Source: Sipunculus nudus (taxonomy: Eukaryota > Annelida > Sipuncula > Golfingiida > Sipunculidae). Taken from it: a DNA stretch of 64,000 nucleotides. Shown in pieces: positions 12,701 to 25,972 of the stretch. The translations under genes were made by a program, and so were the position numbers. The stretch's first letter is position 1; each line of letters begins with the position of its first letter. The notes beneath the pieces were generated by a model, which saw only the letters and a program-made list of their open reading frames with translations, was not told the origin of the DNA and did no database searches. Location: the NCBI GenBank assembly GCA_026874595.1, contig CM049316.1, forward strand, positions 57,049,676 to 57,113,675. The letters are read 5' to 3'.

Positions 12701-15700
12701 CGGGCATGAAACACTCCAGTAAGTGTTTGTCACTTATAATATATGCCATATCGGAATACGGGTTACCCTAACCCTTCGGGCATGACATACCCCTTTTAAT
12801 GTTTGTCACTATCACTGTATGCTCTATCCAGGATAAGGGTTTCCTAACCCTCGGGCGTGAAATACTCCTGTAAGTGTTTGTCACTATTCATATATGCTAT
12901 ATCCGATAAAAGGGGTTACCCTAACCGTTCGGATATGAAATACTACAGTAAGTGTATGTCACTATTAATGTATGCTATATCTGAGATACCGGTTACCTTA
13001 ACCCTTCGGGCATGAAATACTACAGTACGTGTTTGCCACTATGAATATATGCTATATCCAGGATACGAGTTACCGTAACCCTTCGGGCATGAAATACTCA
13101 AATAAGTGTTTGTCGTTATTATTATATGCTAAATCCAGGTAGGTGTTTGTCACTATTAATATATGCTATATCCGGGATACGGGTTACCTTAACCCTTCGG
13201 GCAGGAAATACTCCAGTAAGTGTTTGTCAATATTATTATATGCTAAATTCAGGATACGGGTTACCCTAACACATTGGGCATGAAATACTCCAGTAGGTGT
13301 TTGTCACTATTAATATATGCTACATCCGGGATACGGTTTACCCTAACCCTTTGTGTATGGAAAACCCCAGTTAGTGTGTTTTTCCAATAATAATTGATAT
13401 ATCTGGGATACGGGTTACCCTAACCCTTCGGGTATGAAATACTCCAGTAAGTGTTTGTCATTATTAATATATGGTATATCTAGGATACGGGTTACCTAAC
13501 CCTTGGGCGTGAAATACTCCTGTAAGTGTTTGTCACTATTCATATATGCTATATCCTGGATAAGGGTTACCATAACCCTTCGGGCATAAAATACCCCAGT
13601 AAGTGTTTGTCACTATTCATATATGCTATATCCTGGATAAGGGTTACCCTAACCCTTCGGGCATGAAATACTCCAGTAAGTGTTTGTCACTATAAATATA
13701 TGCTATATCCGGAATACGGGTTACCCTAACCCTTCGGGTATAAATACTCCAGTAAGTGTATGTCACTATTATTGTATGCTATATCCTGGAAACGGGTTAC
13801 CCTAACCCTTCGGGTATGAAATACTCCAGTAAGTGTTTGTCATTATTAATATATGGTATATCTAGGATACTGGTTACCTAACCCTTTGGGCAAGAAATAC
13901 TCCAGTAAGTGTTTGTCACTATTAATATATGCTATATCCGGGATACGGGTTACCCTAACCCTTCAGGTATGACTTACTCCTATAAGTGTTTGTCACTATT
14001 AATATATGCTATATCCAGGATACGGGTTACTCTAACCCTTCGGGCATGAAATACTTCAGTGAGTGTTTGTCACTATTAACATATGCTATATCCGGGATAC
14101 GGGTTACCCTAACCCTTAATTCGGGCATGAAATACTCCAGTAGGTGTTTGTCACTATTAATATATGCTATATCCAGGATACAGTTTCCCCTAACCCTTTG
14201 TGTATGAAAATCCAAAGTAAGTGTGTGTTAGTATAAATATATGATATATCTGGGATACGGGGATCCATAACCCTTCTCGCATGAAATACCCTAATATGTA
14301 TTTGTTACATTTAATGAAAGCTAATCCGGGATATGGGTTACCCTTACCATTCTGGCATAAAATACTCCAGTAAGTGTTTGTCACTATTAAAATATATGCT
14401 ATATCAGGAACAAGGGTTACCCTAACCTATTTTGCATGAAATACTGCAGTAGGTCTTTGTCACTATTAATATATGCTACATCTGGGATACTGGTTACCCT
14501 AATCCTTCGAGCGTGATATACACCAGCAAGTGTTTGTCACTTATAATATATGCCATACTCGGAATACGGGTTGCCCTAACCCTTCGGGCATGACATACCC
14601 CTTTAAGTGTTTGTCACTATAAATATATGGTATATCCAGGATATGGGTTAGGTTTTCCCTCCGGGAATGAAATATTCCAGTAAGTGTTTGTCCCTTTTAA
14701 TATATGCTATATCCGGGAAACGGGTTACCCTAACCCTCCTTCAGGCATGACTTACTCCTATAAATGTTTGTCGCTATTAATATATGGTATATCTAGAATA
14801 CGGGTTACCCTAACCCTTCGGGCATCAAATACTCCAGTTGGTGTTTGTCACTATTAATATATGCTATATCCGGGATACGGGTTACCCTAACCCTTCGGTC
14901 ATGAAAAACTCCAGTAAGTGTTTGTCACTTATAATATATGCCATATCCGGAGTACGGGTTAACCTAACTCTTCTGGCATAAAATAACCCCATAAGTGTTT
15001 GTCACTATTAATATATGCTATATCCGGGAAACGGGTTACCCTAACCCTTCGGGCATGAAATACTCCACAAAATGTTTGTCATTATTATTATGTGCTATAT
15101 CTGGGGTAACGGCATGAAATACTCCAGTGAGTGTTTGTCACTTTTAATATATGCTATATCCGGGATACGGGTTACCCTAACCCTTCGGGCATGAAATACT
15201 CCAGTAAGTGTTTTTCACTTATAATATATGCAATATCCGGAAAACAGGTTACCCTAACCCTTCGGACATGACATACCCCTTTAAGTGTTTGTCACTATTA
15301 ATATATGCTCTATCCGGGATAAGGGTTCCCTAACCCTCGGGCGTGAAATACTCCTTTAAGGGTTTGTCACTATTCATATATTCTATATCCAAGATAAGAG
15401 TTACCCTAAACCTTCGGGCATAAAATACCCCCGTATTTGTCCCTATTAATATATGCTATATCCGGGATTCGGGTTAGCCTAACCCTTCGGGCATGAAATA
15501 CTCCATTAAGTGTTTGTCACTTATAATATATGCAATATCCGGAAAACGGGTTACCCTAACCCTTCGGGCATGACATACAACTTTAAGTGTTTGTCACTTT
15601 TAATATATGCTCTATCCAGGGTAAAGGTTCCCTATCACTCGGGCGTGAAATACTCCAGTAAGTGTTTGTCACTATTCATATATGCTATATCCAGGATGCG

Positions 15701-18700
15701 GGTTAGCCAAACCCTTTGGGCATGAGATACTCCAGTAGGTGTTTGTCATTATTAATATATGCTATATCCGGGATACGGGTTCCCTAACCCTTCGGGCATG
15801 AAATACTCCAGTAAGTGTTTGTCACTTATAATATATGCAATATCCGGAAAACGGGTTACCCTAACCCTTCGGGCATGACATGCAACTTTAAGAGTTTGTC
15901 ACTATTAATATATGCTCTATCCAGGATAAGGGTTCCCTATCACTCGGGCGTGAAATACTCCAGTAAGTGTTTGTCACTATTCATATATGCTATATCCAGG
16001 ATACTGGTTACCCTAACCCTTTGTGCATGAAATACTCCAGTAGGTGTTTGTCATAATTAATATATGCTATATCCGGGATACGGGTTACCCTAACCCTTCG
16101 GGCTTGAATTACTCCAGTAGGTGTTTGTCACTATTAATATATGCTATATTCAGGATACGGGTTACCCTAACCCTTCGGGCATAAAATACTCCAGTGAGTG
16201 TTTGTCCCTATTAATATATGCTATATCCGGGATACGGGTTACCCTAACCTTTCAGACATGACTTACTCCTATAAATGTTTGTCGCTATTAATATATGCTA
16301 TATCTAGGATACGGGTTACCCTAACCCTTCATGCATGAAATACTCCAGTGGGTATTTGTCACTATTAATATATGCTTTATCCGGGATACGGGTACCCTAA
16401 CCCGTAGGGCATTAAATACTCCAGTTAGTGATTGTCACTTATAATATATGCAATATCCGGAAAACGGGTTACCCTAACCCTCTGGCCATGACATACAACT
16501 TTATTACATTGTCACTATTAATATAAGCTCTATCCGGGATAAGGGTTCCCTAACCCTCGGGCGTGAAATACTCCTTTAAGGGTTTGTCACTATTCATATA
16601 TGCTATATCCAAGATAAGGGTTACGCTAACCCTTCGAGCATAAAATACCCCCGTGTTTGTCACTATTAATGTATGCTATATCCGGGATACGGGTTACCCT
16701 AACCTTTCGGGCATGAAATACTCCAGTAAGTGTTTGTCACTTATAATATATGCAATATCCGGAAAACTGGTTACCCTAACCCTTCGGGCATGACATACCA
16801 CTTTAAGTGTTTGTCACTATTAATATATGCTCTATCCACGATAAGGGTTCCCTATCACTCGTGCGTGAAATACTCCAGTAAGTGTTTGTCACTATTCATA
16901 TATGCTATATCCAGGATACGAGTTACCCTAACCCTTTGTGCATGAAATACTCCAGTAGGTGTTTGTCATTATTAATATATGCTATATCCGGGATACGGGT
17001 TACCCTAACCCTTCGGACATGAAATACTCCAGTAAGCGTTTGTCACTTATAATATATGCAATATCCGGAAAACGGGTTACCCTAACCCTTCGGGCATGAC
17101 ATAAAACTTTACGTGTTTGTCACTATTAATATATGCTCTATCCAGGATAAGTGTACCTATCACTCGGGCGTGAAATACTCCAGTAAGTGTTTGTCACTAT
17201 TCATATATGCTATATTCAGGATACGGGTTACCCTAACCCTTTGGGCATGAAATACTCCAGTAGGTGTTTGTCAGTATTAATATATGCTATATCCGGGATA
17301 CGGGTACCCTAACCCTTCGGGCTTGAAATACTCCAGTAGGTGTTTGTCACTATTAATATATGCTATATTCAGGATACGGGTTACCCTAACCCTTCGGGCA
17401 TGAAATACTCCAGTGAGTGTATGTCCCTTTTAATATATGCTATATCCGGGATACGGGTTACCCTAACCTTTCAGGCATGACTTACTCCTATAAATGTTTG
17501 TCTTTATTAATATATGCTATATCTAGGATACGGGTTACCTTAACCCTTCATGCATGAAATACTCCAGTGGGTATTTGTCACTATTAATATATGCTTTATC
17601 CGGGATACGGGTACCCTAACCCGTCGGGCATGAAATACTCCAGTAAGTGATTGTCGCTTATAATATATGCAATATCCGGAAAACGGGTTACCCTAACCCT
17701 TCGGGCATGACATACAACTTTAAGTGTTTGTCACTATTAATATATGCTCTATCCAGGGTAAGGGTTCCCTATCACTCGGGCGTGAAATACTCCAGTAAGT
17801 GTTTGTCACTATTCATATATGCTATATCCAGGATGCGGGTTACCCTAACCCTTTGGGCATGAGATACTCCAGTAGGTTTTTGTCATTATTAATATATGCT
17901 ATATCCGGGATACGGGTTACCCTAACCCTTCGGGCATGAAATACTCCAGTAAGTGTTTGTCACTTATAATATATGCTATATCCGGAAAACGGGTCACCCT
18001 AACCCTTCGGGCATGACATGCAACTTTAAGAGTTTGTCACTATTAATATATGCTCTATCCAGGATAAGGGTTCCCTATCACTCGGGCGTGAAATACTCCA
18101 GTAAGTGTTTGTCACTATTCATATATGCTATATCCAGGATACGGGTTACCCTAACCCTTTGTGCATGAAATACTCCAGTAGGTGTTTGTCATTATTAATA
18201 TATGCTATATCCGGGATACGGGTTACCCTAACCCTTCGGGCTTGAAATATTCCAGTAGGTGTTTGTCACTATTAATATATGCTATATTCAGGATACGGGT
18301 TACCCTAACCCTTCGGGCATGAAATACTCTAGTGAGTGTTTGTCCCTATTAATATATGCTATATCCGGGATACGGGTTACCCTAACCTTTCAGACATGAC
18401 TTACTCCTATAAATGTTTGTCGCTATTAATATATGCTATATCTAGGATACGGGTTACCCTAACCCTTCATGCATGAAATACTCCAGTGGGTATTTGTCAC
18501 TATTAATATATGCTTTATCCGGGATACGGGTACCCTAACCCGTAGGGCATGAAATACTCCAGTTAGTGATTGTCACTTATAATATATGCAATATCCGGAA
18601 AACGGGTTACCCTAACCCTTTGGCCATGACATACAACTTTATTACATTGTCACTATTAATATATGCTCTATCCGGGATAAGGGTTCCCTAACCCTCGGGC

Positions 18701-19690
18701 GTGAAATACTCCTTTAAGGGTTTGTCACTATTCATATATGCTATATCCAAGATAAGGGTTACCCTAACCCTTCGGGCATAAAATACCCCCGTGTTTGTCG
18801 CTATTAATGTATGCTATATCCGGGATACGGGTTACCCTAACCTTTCGGGCATGAAATACTCCAGTAAGTGTTTGTCACTTATAATATATGCAATATCCGG
18901 AAAACTGGTTACCCTAACCCTTCGGGCATGACATACAACTTTAAGTGTTTGTCACTATTAATATATGCTCTATCCAGGATAAGGGTTCCTAACACTCGGG
19001 CGTGAAATACTCCAGTAAGTGTTTGTCACTATTCATATATGCTATATTCAGGATACGGGTTACCCTAACCCTTTTGGCATGAAATACTCCAGTAGTTGTT
19101 TGTCAGTATTAATATATGCTATATCCGGGATACGGGTACCCTAACCCTTCGGGCTTGAAATACTCCAGTAGGTGTTTGTCACTTTTAATATATGCTATAT
19201 TCAGGATACGGGTTACCCTAACCCTTCGGGCATGAAATACTCCAGTGAATGTTTGTCTTTATTAATATATGCTGTATCTAGGATACGGGTTACCTTAACC
19301 CTTCATGCATGAAATACTCCAGTGGGTATTTGTCACTATTAATATATGCTTTATCCGGGATACGGGTACCCTAACCCGTCGGGCATGAAATACTCCAGTA
19401 AGTGATTGTCGCTTATAATATATGCAATATCCGGAAAACGGGTTACCCTAACCCTTTGGGCATGACATACAACTTTATGTGTTTGTCACTATTAATATAT
19501 ACTCCATCCAGGATAAGGGTTCCGTAACCCTTCGGGCATGAAAAACTCCAGTTTTTGTCACTTATAATATATGCCATATCTGGAGAACAGGTTACCCTAA
19601 TCCTTCGGGCATGACATACTCCTTTAAGTGTTTGTCACTATTAATATATGCTATATCCGGGAAACGGGTTACCCTAACCCTTCGGGTATG
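9740..19690 (+). repeat. Satellite 2: 76-77-bp array with telomere-like words
   Basis: About 130 monomers whose consensus includes GGGTTACCCTAACCCTTCGG, then GGCATGAAATACTCCAGTAA, then GTGTTTGTCACTATTAATAT and ATGCTATATCCGGGATAC. The CCCTAACCC word is two steps of the animal telomere repeat, embedded once per monomer. Equal-length chance frames recur at 15,510 and 17,647 (2,137 apart) and at 15,815 and 17,953 (2,138 apart), which reveals a higher-order unit of about 2.14 kb (28 monomers) in the right half. Confidence 0.95.
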
Positions 19691-20728
19691 AAATATGGTT
19701 GTTGCAAGAGGCAGTACATGCTAGGAACACCCATGTTCAAATCACATTGGGGTGATGACAGAGCAGTAGCATTGATCCAGGGCATTATAAAATGTCTCTC
19801 CTGAGAATGTTGAATGTAGCCTTATCTTATGGGCCAAGAATAACCAATAATTTTGGTACTGACTTTGGAACATTATTAAGCACAATTTTGGTATCTAAGC
19901 CCATCTTCAATAAAAGGGATATTAAACTAAGTGCATCACACAGGAGTCATGTTTCAAGTTGTCCATAATGTAACACGTAGTGAACCCATCTGCAATATAT
20001 TAGCCTTGTATGCATATGATTTTTGCAAAACACAAACTGTACAGAAAGATTTCTTACATCATGAATGTAATCTGTTGTAAATTGTCTCAATTGGATAGAG
20101 AATTGGGCATCTGTTGACAATAATAAGCAAAAAAAAAATAAATAAATAAAAATCTGTCTTTAAAAAAGTGGAGTAATTAAATAAAACTATCCTAGGATCA
20201 GAAGGACACGTCAGAGAAACACTGTATTATTAGGTGTTTGTATAAGCGGCATAATATAACACCCTATTGTTGTGGATATGTGGTTAGTGTGAGGATGTAA
20301 ATATAGTTTGGGGGGGGGGGGGTTCAAGCCAAGAAATAGAGCAAATAATTTTTATGGATACTGTGGCAACTGCCAAGGCAAAAACATCTTACTATTTAAA
20401 AAAAAGATGAGTTACTGCTATATGTGTTGGTGGAAGTGATGTAAAGAAACTTATGAATATTTTTAACCATTGTATGTGTTAATATAAATGGAGCGGGTCA
20501 TGTACTGTATATATTACAGACATTTATATCATTGGCCCTATGAAGAAGTCAAAAACATGGCAGGGAGATTGCATAAGTCATGATGATAATGAGTATAAAA
20601 ATTGAATGAGGTCTGTATGTAAAATAAAAGTTTAAAGAAGGGGATGCCAGTTGAGTTTTTTTAGCACAATAAATATTTAGCAATTGATGAACTGCAAAAA
20701 TTGTATTTGGGCAATAATATACGCTTTA
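19691..20728. other. Unique 1.04-kb block interrupting satellite 2
   Basis: Non-satellite sequence between two parts of the same array. No open frame of note. It contains an A-rich patch near 20,130-20,152 and a poly-G tract near 20,311. It could be an insertion or the natural edge of the array; no terminal repeats or target duplications were found. Confidence 0.5.
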
Positions 20729-21350
20729 TACGGTTATGGGTTACCCTAACCCTTCAGACAAGAAATAACCAATGTGTTTATCACTGTTAATATATGGTAT
20801 CTTACAGACAGGGTGACCCTTAGTCTTCGACATAAAATATTAGAGATATTGTTAGTAACTATTAATATATGCCCTTCAAGGATACAGGTAACCTTACCTA
20901 CGGACATGAAATACTCCAGTCAGTGCTCCTCACTGGTGATATATGCTATATCCGGGATATAGGTTACTCAAACCCTTCTGTCATTAAATACTCCAGTAAG
21001 TGTTGTTCACTATTAAAATGTGCTGAATCTAGGATATGGGTTACCTGAACCCTTTATGCATGTATACTGGAGTGTTTGTCACTATTAATATATGCTAAAT
21101 GCAAGATACGGGTTAACCTCCGCCTTCAAACTTGAATTACTCCAATAAGTCTTTTTAACTAATAATAAATGGTATATCTGGGATACGGTTTACCCTAACC
21201 CTTCAAATTTTAAATCACCAATCAGACTATACTCCAGGAAGTATTAATATAAGGTATATCTGGGATACGGGTTACCCTAACCCTTCAGGTGTGAATACTC
21301 CAGTAAGTCTTTGTCACTATTAATATATGCTACATCCAGGCTACAGGATA
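20729..21350 (+). repeat. Diverged satellite 2 monomers (array edge)
   Basis: About eight monomers with the same order of words (gggttaccctaaccctt, gaaatactcc, tgtttgtcactattaatatatg, ctatatccggg) but many substitutions and indels, as expected at the fringe of a satellite. Confidence 0.85.
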
Positions 21351-21595
21351 CCTTAATATTTTAATATAACATGTAGAGACATAGATGGAACGGACAACAG
21401 CAATGCAATGAAGTAAGAGAAGTGAACAGCAAATGCATCACACATGAATCAGTGACTTTATATTATAAATATAAACATATAGAATTTCTGCGAGATATAA
21501 ATTATTATAGAGTAATGCATAAGTACCTGAAATCAGGACATTAGAATGAAATCTGGACAGTTCTAATCCTGAAAGTGTTGGATGTTCATCAGAAT

Positions 21596-21885
21596 TAGAA
21601 CTAATGCTAATCACCAAATATGAATTAATGGAGAAAGTTTTACAGACAAACATGTGACCAACCCCAAAATAAATGTGCAATATTGTGTATAAACAGAAGA
21701 TTCATATAAGAACGATTCTGACATAAACGTAATATTTGCACTCTGTCATGATATTTATACCGGTGCAAGGACTTCAGATTACGCCCCCCCCCCCTCTCAG
21801 GTTACCCCCCATTAATCTGAAATCGATTTCAGATTACCCCCGGGGGTAGCCTGAACCTGATTTCAGGTTACCCCCCTACATTTCA
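21596..21885 (+). repeat. 290-bp dispersed repeat, copy 1
   Basis: Nearly identical to 25,270-25,564 but flanked by unrelated sequence on both sides, so a mobile or dispersed unit. The right third carries a poly-C tract and, at 21,813-21,836, a perfect 24-bp palindrome (TAATCTGAAATC plus its reverse complement), then a second inverted pair AACCTGATTTCAGGTT. No coding capacity. Confidence 0.75.
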
Positions 21886-22500
21886 GATTGTCCCCCTCAC
21901 CGATCAAGCTGATATGATTACTTTTTGTGTAAGTAGCTAGGAGCTCACCGCTCCAAATATATATTTATTTACAACATCCTCATCTGGCTGGTGATATAGT
22001 GGTCAGCTCTGTCGGGCCGTACATGGGTCTCTCTGTCCGTAACCTCTTCGTAACACGTATTATCTCAAAACGTTACTCACATCCCATTTTAATTAACTTG
22101 GCAGGTGTATTCATTTATAATTGCAGGCACTTTGTAAGATAGAAACTAGGGCTGTATCAATATATCGAAATATCGATACGAATCGATACGCGACATCGAT
22201 ACGATAACCGAAATGTGTTGCATGCTGTATCGGTCGTATCGATGTAAAACATTGATTGCTAACGAATAGGGATATGAATCAAAGTTCAAATATAACCTTG
22301 ATGATTTATAAAAATAAATGCATTGTATATTTGTTGTTTTGCCTTTAACGACTTGATTAGAAATGTTTATACGCATGCACGTCAGTACTTCAATGAAAAG
22401 CAGGTGCATGTAAGCGATAATAGGAAAATGATACAAGGTACATTCACGTCTATATCCTATATATGTGTGTGTGGGTGTGACACTTAATCGCTTTATGATA

Positions 22501-22898
22501 CAGTGAAACCGCGGGTTGCAGGCGGACACCTCACGGACACATTTTGGGCCGACGGAGCGTTTTTACTACTTTTTAAACCCCATTAAGGCCAGGCCACACC
22601 GAACGCTGCCCTGCGCCGCAAAGCGCTGCAAATAAACGGCTGAGCACTTTTGCGGCGCTGCAAAGCGGAGAAAGTTGAACTTTTATCAGCTTTGTTTTGA
22701 CGGGCTGTAACATATAATTAAGGTTTAATATTAAAGGAAAAATACCGGTGTTTATGGTTGATAAAATCCAATACTTGAGTCTCCGACATGTTGCCGCAGC
22801 CGGACTTCCTGGGCCCGACTCCCTCTGGGGCGGACACCCCGCTACAACGAACAAATTGTCCAGTTCCCGTGAATGTCTTCCCCAGAGGGGTTTCACTG
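22501..22898. mobile_element. MITE, Tc1/mariner (pogo-like) type
   Basis: Starts CAGTGAAACC and ends GGTTTCACTG (10-bp inverted termini), flanked by TA on both sides (22,499-22,500 and 22,899-22,900), 398 bp long, with no transposase. The TA target duplication and the CAGTG...CGGACACC style ends resemble pogo/Tigger-derived elements. Confidence 0.75.
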
Positions 22899-22984
22899 TA
22901 TATCATTTATCTCTTTTTTTTATTATTTTCGCAGTCAGTAATAGGTTACTTGAAACTCCCAAGTTTCACATCAGACGTGAAATA

Positions 22985-23250
22985 AATGGTTGAAGCCTGG
23001 GGACGAATTCTGTTCACACACGAGATTGACTCACTCCAAAAAAGCTATAAGAATTATCACAAATAGCAAATACAATGCCAACAGTGAACCGATTGTTAAA
23101 TTATTAAAAATCCTAAAAATTAACGACATCTTCAGACTAAATATATTAAAATTTGACTATAATTTCTGCCATGAATCAGTTTCAAAATATTTACAAATAT
23201 TTAATTTTTCAACAAGGACTATGACACACGAACGAAACGAGAATTAGTCT
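22985..23250 (+). pseudogene. LINE reverse-transcriptase C-terminal fragment
   Basis: A short open stretch reads HSKKAIRIITNSKYNANSEP then VKLLKILKINDIFRLNILKF. This is the 'thumb' region typical of non-LTR retrotransposon RTs (QKKAIRIIT, SKYNAHTEP, LKILKI-DI). There is no catalytic core and it is cut off on both sides. Confidence 0.7.
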
Positions 23251-24340
23251 AAGCCATAAAAAATTAGCTTTTACCAATAACAAACTATAATTTCAGTAAT
23301 TCAAGTTGTAAATCTTCCCAGTTTGTTGCCAATTTCCTCATTAAAACATATAGTCTCAAATATTAAGAATGTATAATCATTTAACCACCATATTTATGTA
23401 CATTTTCTCTCTCTCTCTCCATGTTTCATGCACAGGGGGCTGTTGTGTCGGCGCATTAAAATCCTTAACAACAGTCCCTAGACATAATAAAAACAAAAAT
23501 ATTGACAAACATATTGAATATATTTAGTATGGATGCTTTACTTTTATGTCTAAAAAAATATTCTCTCTCTCACTCTATCTCTCTCTCTCACTAATGGATT
23601 CAGCGGTCTAAAATTAAAAAATTATTAATAATCAGTGGCTTTGGAACACTAAAATAAATATATTTTATAGGTTAAACATTGATTTATGTTAAAATAAAAG
23701 AAGGAAAACCATTCAAGTGGGCAACTACAACATAGAGACACGACATATTAAAATTACATATAACACGCGATAAATTATGTATAAATTGTTCTTCTACCAT
23801 GACAAAACACGGGACTTTTTATGTCATATTTTTATAATTTAAATTCGTCAAAATTTCCTCCGATCGTTTTTTAGCGGGTTTTTTATTTTGTCTTTCCAAA
23901 AAGGTAATTGTTTCGAATAAAAACCAAAATAAACTGTCTACCATTTTTTCCATGTACAAACCTAATGTCCGACTTCAACGACCTCACTAAACAAGCCAGG
24001 AAGATAGCTGCAGTATGCTTGCCAGTTGCCGTACTTCATGATCACGAAAGATAGCATTTAAATTATGGATGTATTATCATACCCAGTTAATGTGCAAGAC
24101 TGTATGTTTCATTAATAGTTGGTGTATATATAATTTTAAACGGAGAGAGAATGTTTTGTACCTTTTGTTTTACAGGTGTAATGAAAATTTGATGATAATA
24201 ATTATCATCGCTATTTTTTCTATTGTTATTATTATAAAAAGTAGTAGTACTAGTAGAAGTAGTTGTTGTTTATTTTTGTTTGGTTTTAGGTTACTTAAGG
24301 TAATGTAGTTAAGATAAGCATCTAAATAATCATAATTAAT
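23251..24340. other. AT-rich non-coding stretch with CT microsatellites
   Basis: Only simple (CT)n runs near 23,407-23,420 and 23,563-23,592 stand out; no gene recognised. Confidence 0.4.
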
Positions 24341-24344
24341 CAAT

Positions 24345-24445
24345 TGGGGGGGGGGGGGGTAATCTGAAATTGGAGGGGGTAATCTGAAATCGATTTCAGA
24401 TTACCCCCCCCCCCCCCCCCGATAATCTGAACGGGGGGTAATTTG
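24345..24445. repeat. Poly-G / TAATCTGAAAT palindrome cluster
   Basis: Poly-G, then TAATCTGAAAT units, then the same perfect 24-bp palindrome as in the 290-bp repeat (24,380-24,403), then poly-C. The whole forms a long near-perfect inverted repeat with G-rich and C-rich arms. Confidence 0.7.
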
Positions 24446-24545
24446 AAATCGGTACATCAATTTAAAGGGGGTCACGTAAGCCGACTTCTATGCCTCGACC
24501 AGTATAGAAGCAAGTAGAATGCTTCAGAAGAACAGGGTCTCTGTT

Positions 24546-25972
24546 TAAATTTATTGAAAGCTTCTTAACTAATTGTAAACAATGCGTAGTTCTAGAGGGC
24601 TCAGAGTCAAATAGTTAATATATATATATATATTTTCAGGTGTGCCGCAGGGTTCAATACTGGGACTACTCTTGTTTATTGTTTATGTTAGCGATATTGA
24701 ATTGCACATGAAAAATAATATTAAAATGTAAGCTGATGACACCTGTATATATTCTGTTACTGACAACCCGGACGATTCAGAAGATCCTCTCAACAGTGAC
24801 TTGCAGCGCTTGAGCCAGTGGGCTTAGAAATGGCATTTACAAATGAACCCAACGAAAACTAAAGTTATATGTTTGTCAAGTAAAAATCGTACAATACTCA
24901 TCCACTGCTGTATTTTGATGACGTCAAACTGAATGACATGACCAGCGTAAAACACCTCGGGGATATACTAACAAAAGACTTGTCATTGTTCGAACAAAAT
25001 AATAATTTTTGGTCTTAAAACTTCCAAAAAATGCCATTTTAAAATATTATAAATTCAACATGACTATGAAAATACTGGAACGGTTGTACAAAACAATGTT
25101 TCTTGCTGTTTTAGAATACGGGTCACAAGTATATAAGAGCTGCAAAGCGAAAGAAACTAATCAAGTAGAAAGCATACAGAGAAGAGCCGCACGTATCTGC
25201 ACCGGCGCTTTAATCACAACTACTCGAACAAAATGTAGGATGAGCTGCATTGGCCTCAACAGTCCTAACTAGAACTAATGCTATTCACCAAATATGAATT
25301 AATGGAGAAAGTTTTACAGACAAACATGTGACCAACCCCAAAATAAATGTGCAATATTGTGTATAAACAGAAGATTCATATAAGAACGATTCTGACATTA
25401 ACGTAATATTTGCACTCTGTCATGATATTTATACCGGTGCAAGGACTTCAGATTACGCCCCCCCCCCCCTCCCTCTCAGGTTACCCCCCATTAATCTGAA
25501 ATCGATTTCAGATTACCCCCGGGGGTAGCCTGAACCTGATTTCAGGTTACCCCCCTGCATTTCAAGAAGAGATTTCGAAATATTTCTCACATTTTCAAAA
25601 ATGGTCAATAAGCTATCGCCAATTTACTAGAGGAAACTAATTCCAGGGGGCGCGACGATTCCAACTCTTATAATCTACGAAATAAAAACAACACATTGTA
25701 CCACCTATTCTAAAAGAACAATAAAAAATCTTTTTTGCCAAGTTCGTGTAAAATATGGAATAAATTGCCCATTGAAATAAGAAAGATTAATTGTTTTAAT
25801 TTTTTCGAGCGCGCCCTGAAAATTAATTTATTCAAAACCAAGAAACCAGGAGGCACATGTTTCTATTTTTCCGTCAGAAAAGAAGAGATAATTATCAATA
25901 GATGCGAAGCTTGTCCCATGACTCAGTACGTACTTATTGAAAACCAGGAAAACGGAGAGCCCAATATGTAAC
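24546..25972 (+). pseudogene. Decayed CR1/Jockey-like LINE reverse transcriptase
   Basis: Readable pieces in order: KFIESFLTNCKQCVVLEGSE; GVPQGSILGLLLFIVYVSDI; a catalytic ADD whose preceding Tyr codon is a stop; LSQWA-stop-KWHLQMNPTKTK; ERLYKTMFLAVLEYGSQVYK and IQRRAARICTGAL; then, after the 290-bp repeat, FLPSSCKIWNKLPIEIRKI. The motifs and their order are those of CR1/Jockey-type non-LTR RTs. It is broken by several stops, a (TA)n run near 24,620-24,636 just before GVPQGS, and the nested 290-bp repeat. Confidence 0.8.
25270..25564 (+). repeat. 290-bp dispersed repeat, copy 2, inside the LINE
   Basis: The same unit as 21,596-21,885, lying between the thumb and the C-terminal end of the decayed LINE RT. 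It therefore seems to have arrived after the LINE. The 24-bp palindrome is at 25,492-25,515. Confidence 0.72.

Noticed and set aside
10253..18168. Repeated 60-100-codon open frames in satellite 2, some of equal length
   Set aside because: They are the same satellite phase read again; their spacing follows the higher-order repeat, with no start context or protein family.
5440..19690. CRISPR array
   Set aside because: Monomers repeat along their whole length without unique spacers, unit lengths are 76-139 bp, and the DNA is eukaryotic.
9740..19690. True telomere or chromosome end
   Set aside because: CCCTAA occurs only once or twice per 76-bp monomer, never as an uninterrupted run, and sequence continues on both sides.
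19700..19770. tRNA-derived SINE head (TTCAAATC box-B-like word)
   Set aside because: No convincing A box or cloverleaf at the right distance and no target duplication.
21438..21680. Minus-strand frame near 21.5 kb as a gene
   Set aside because: It runs across the edge of the 290-bp dispersed repeat and has no family likeness.
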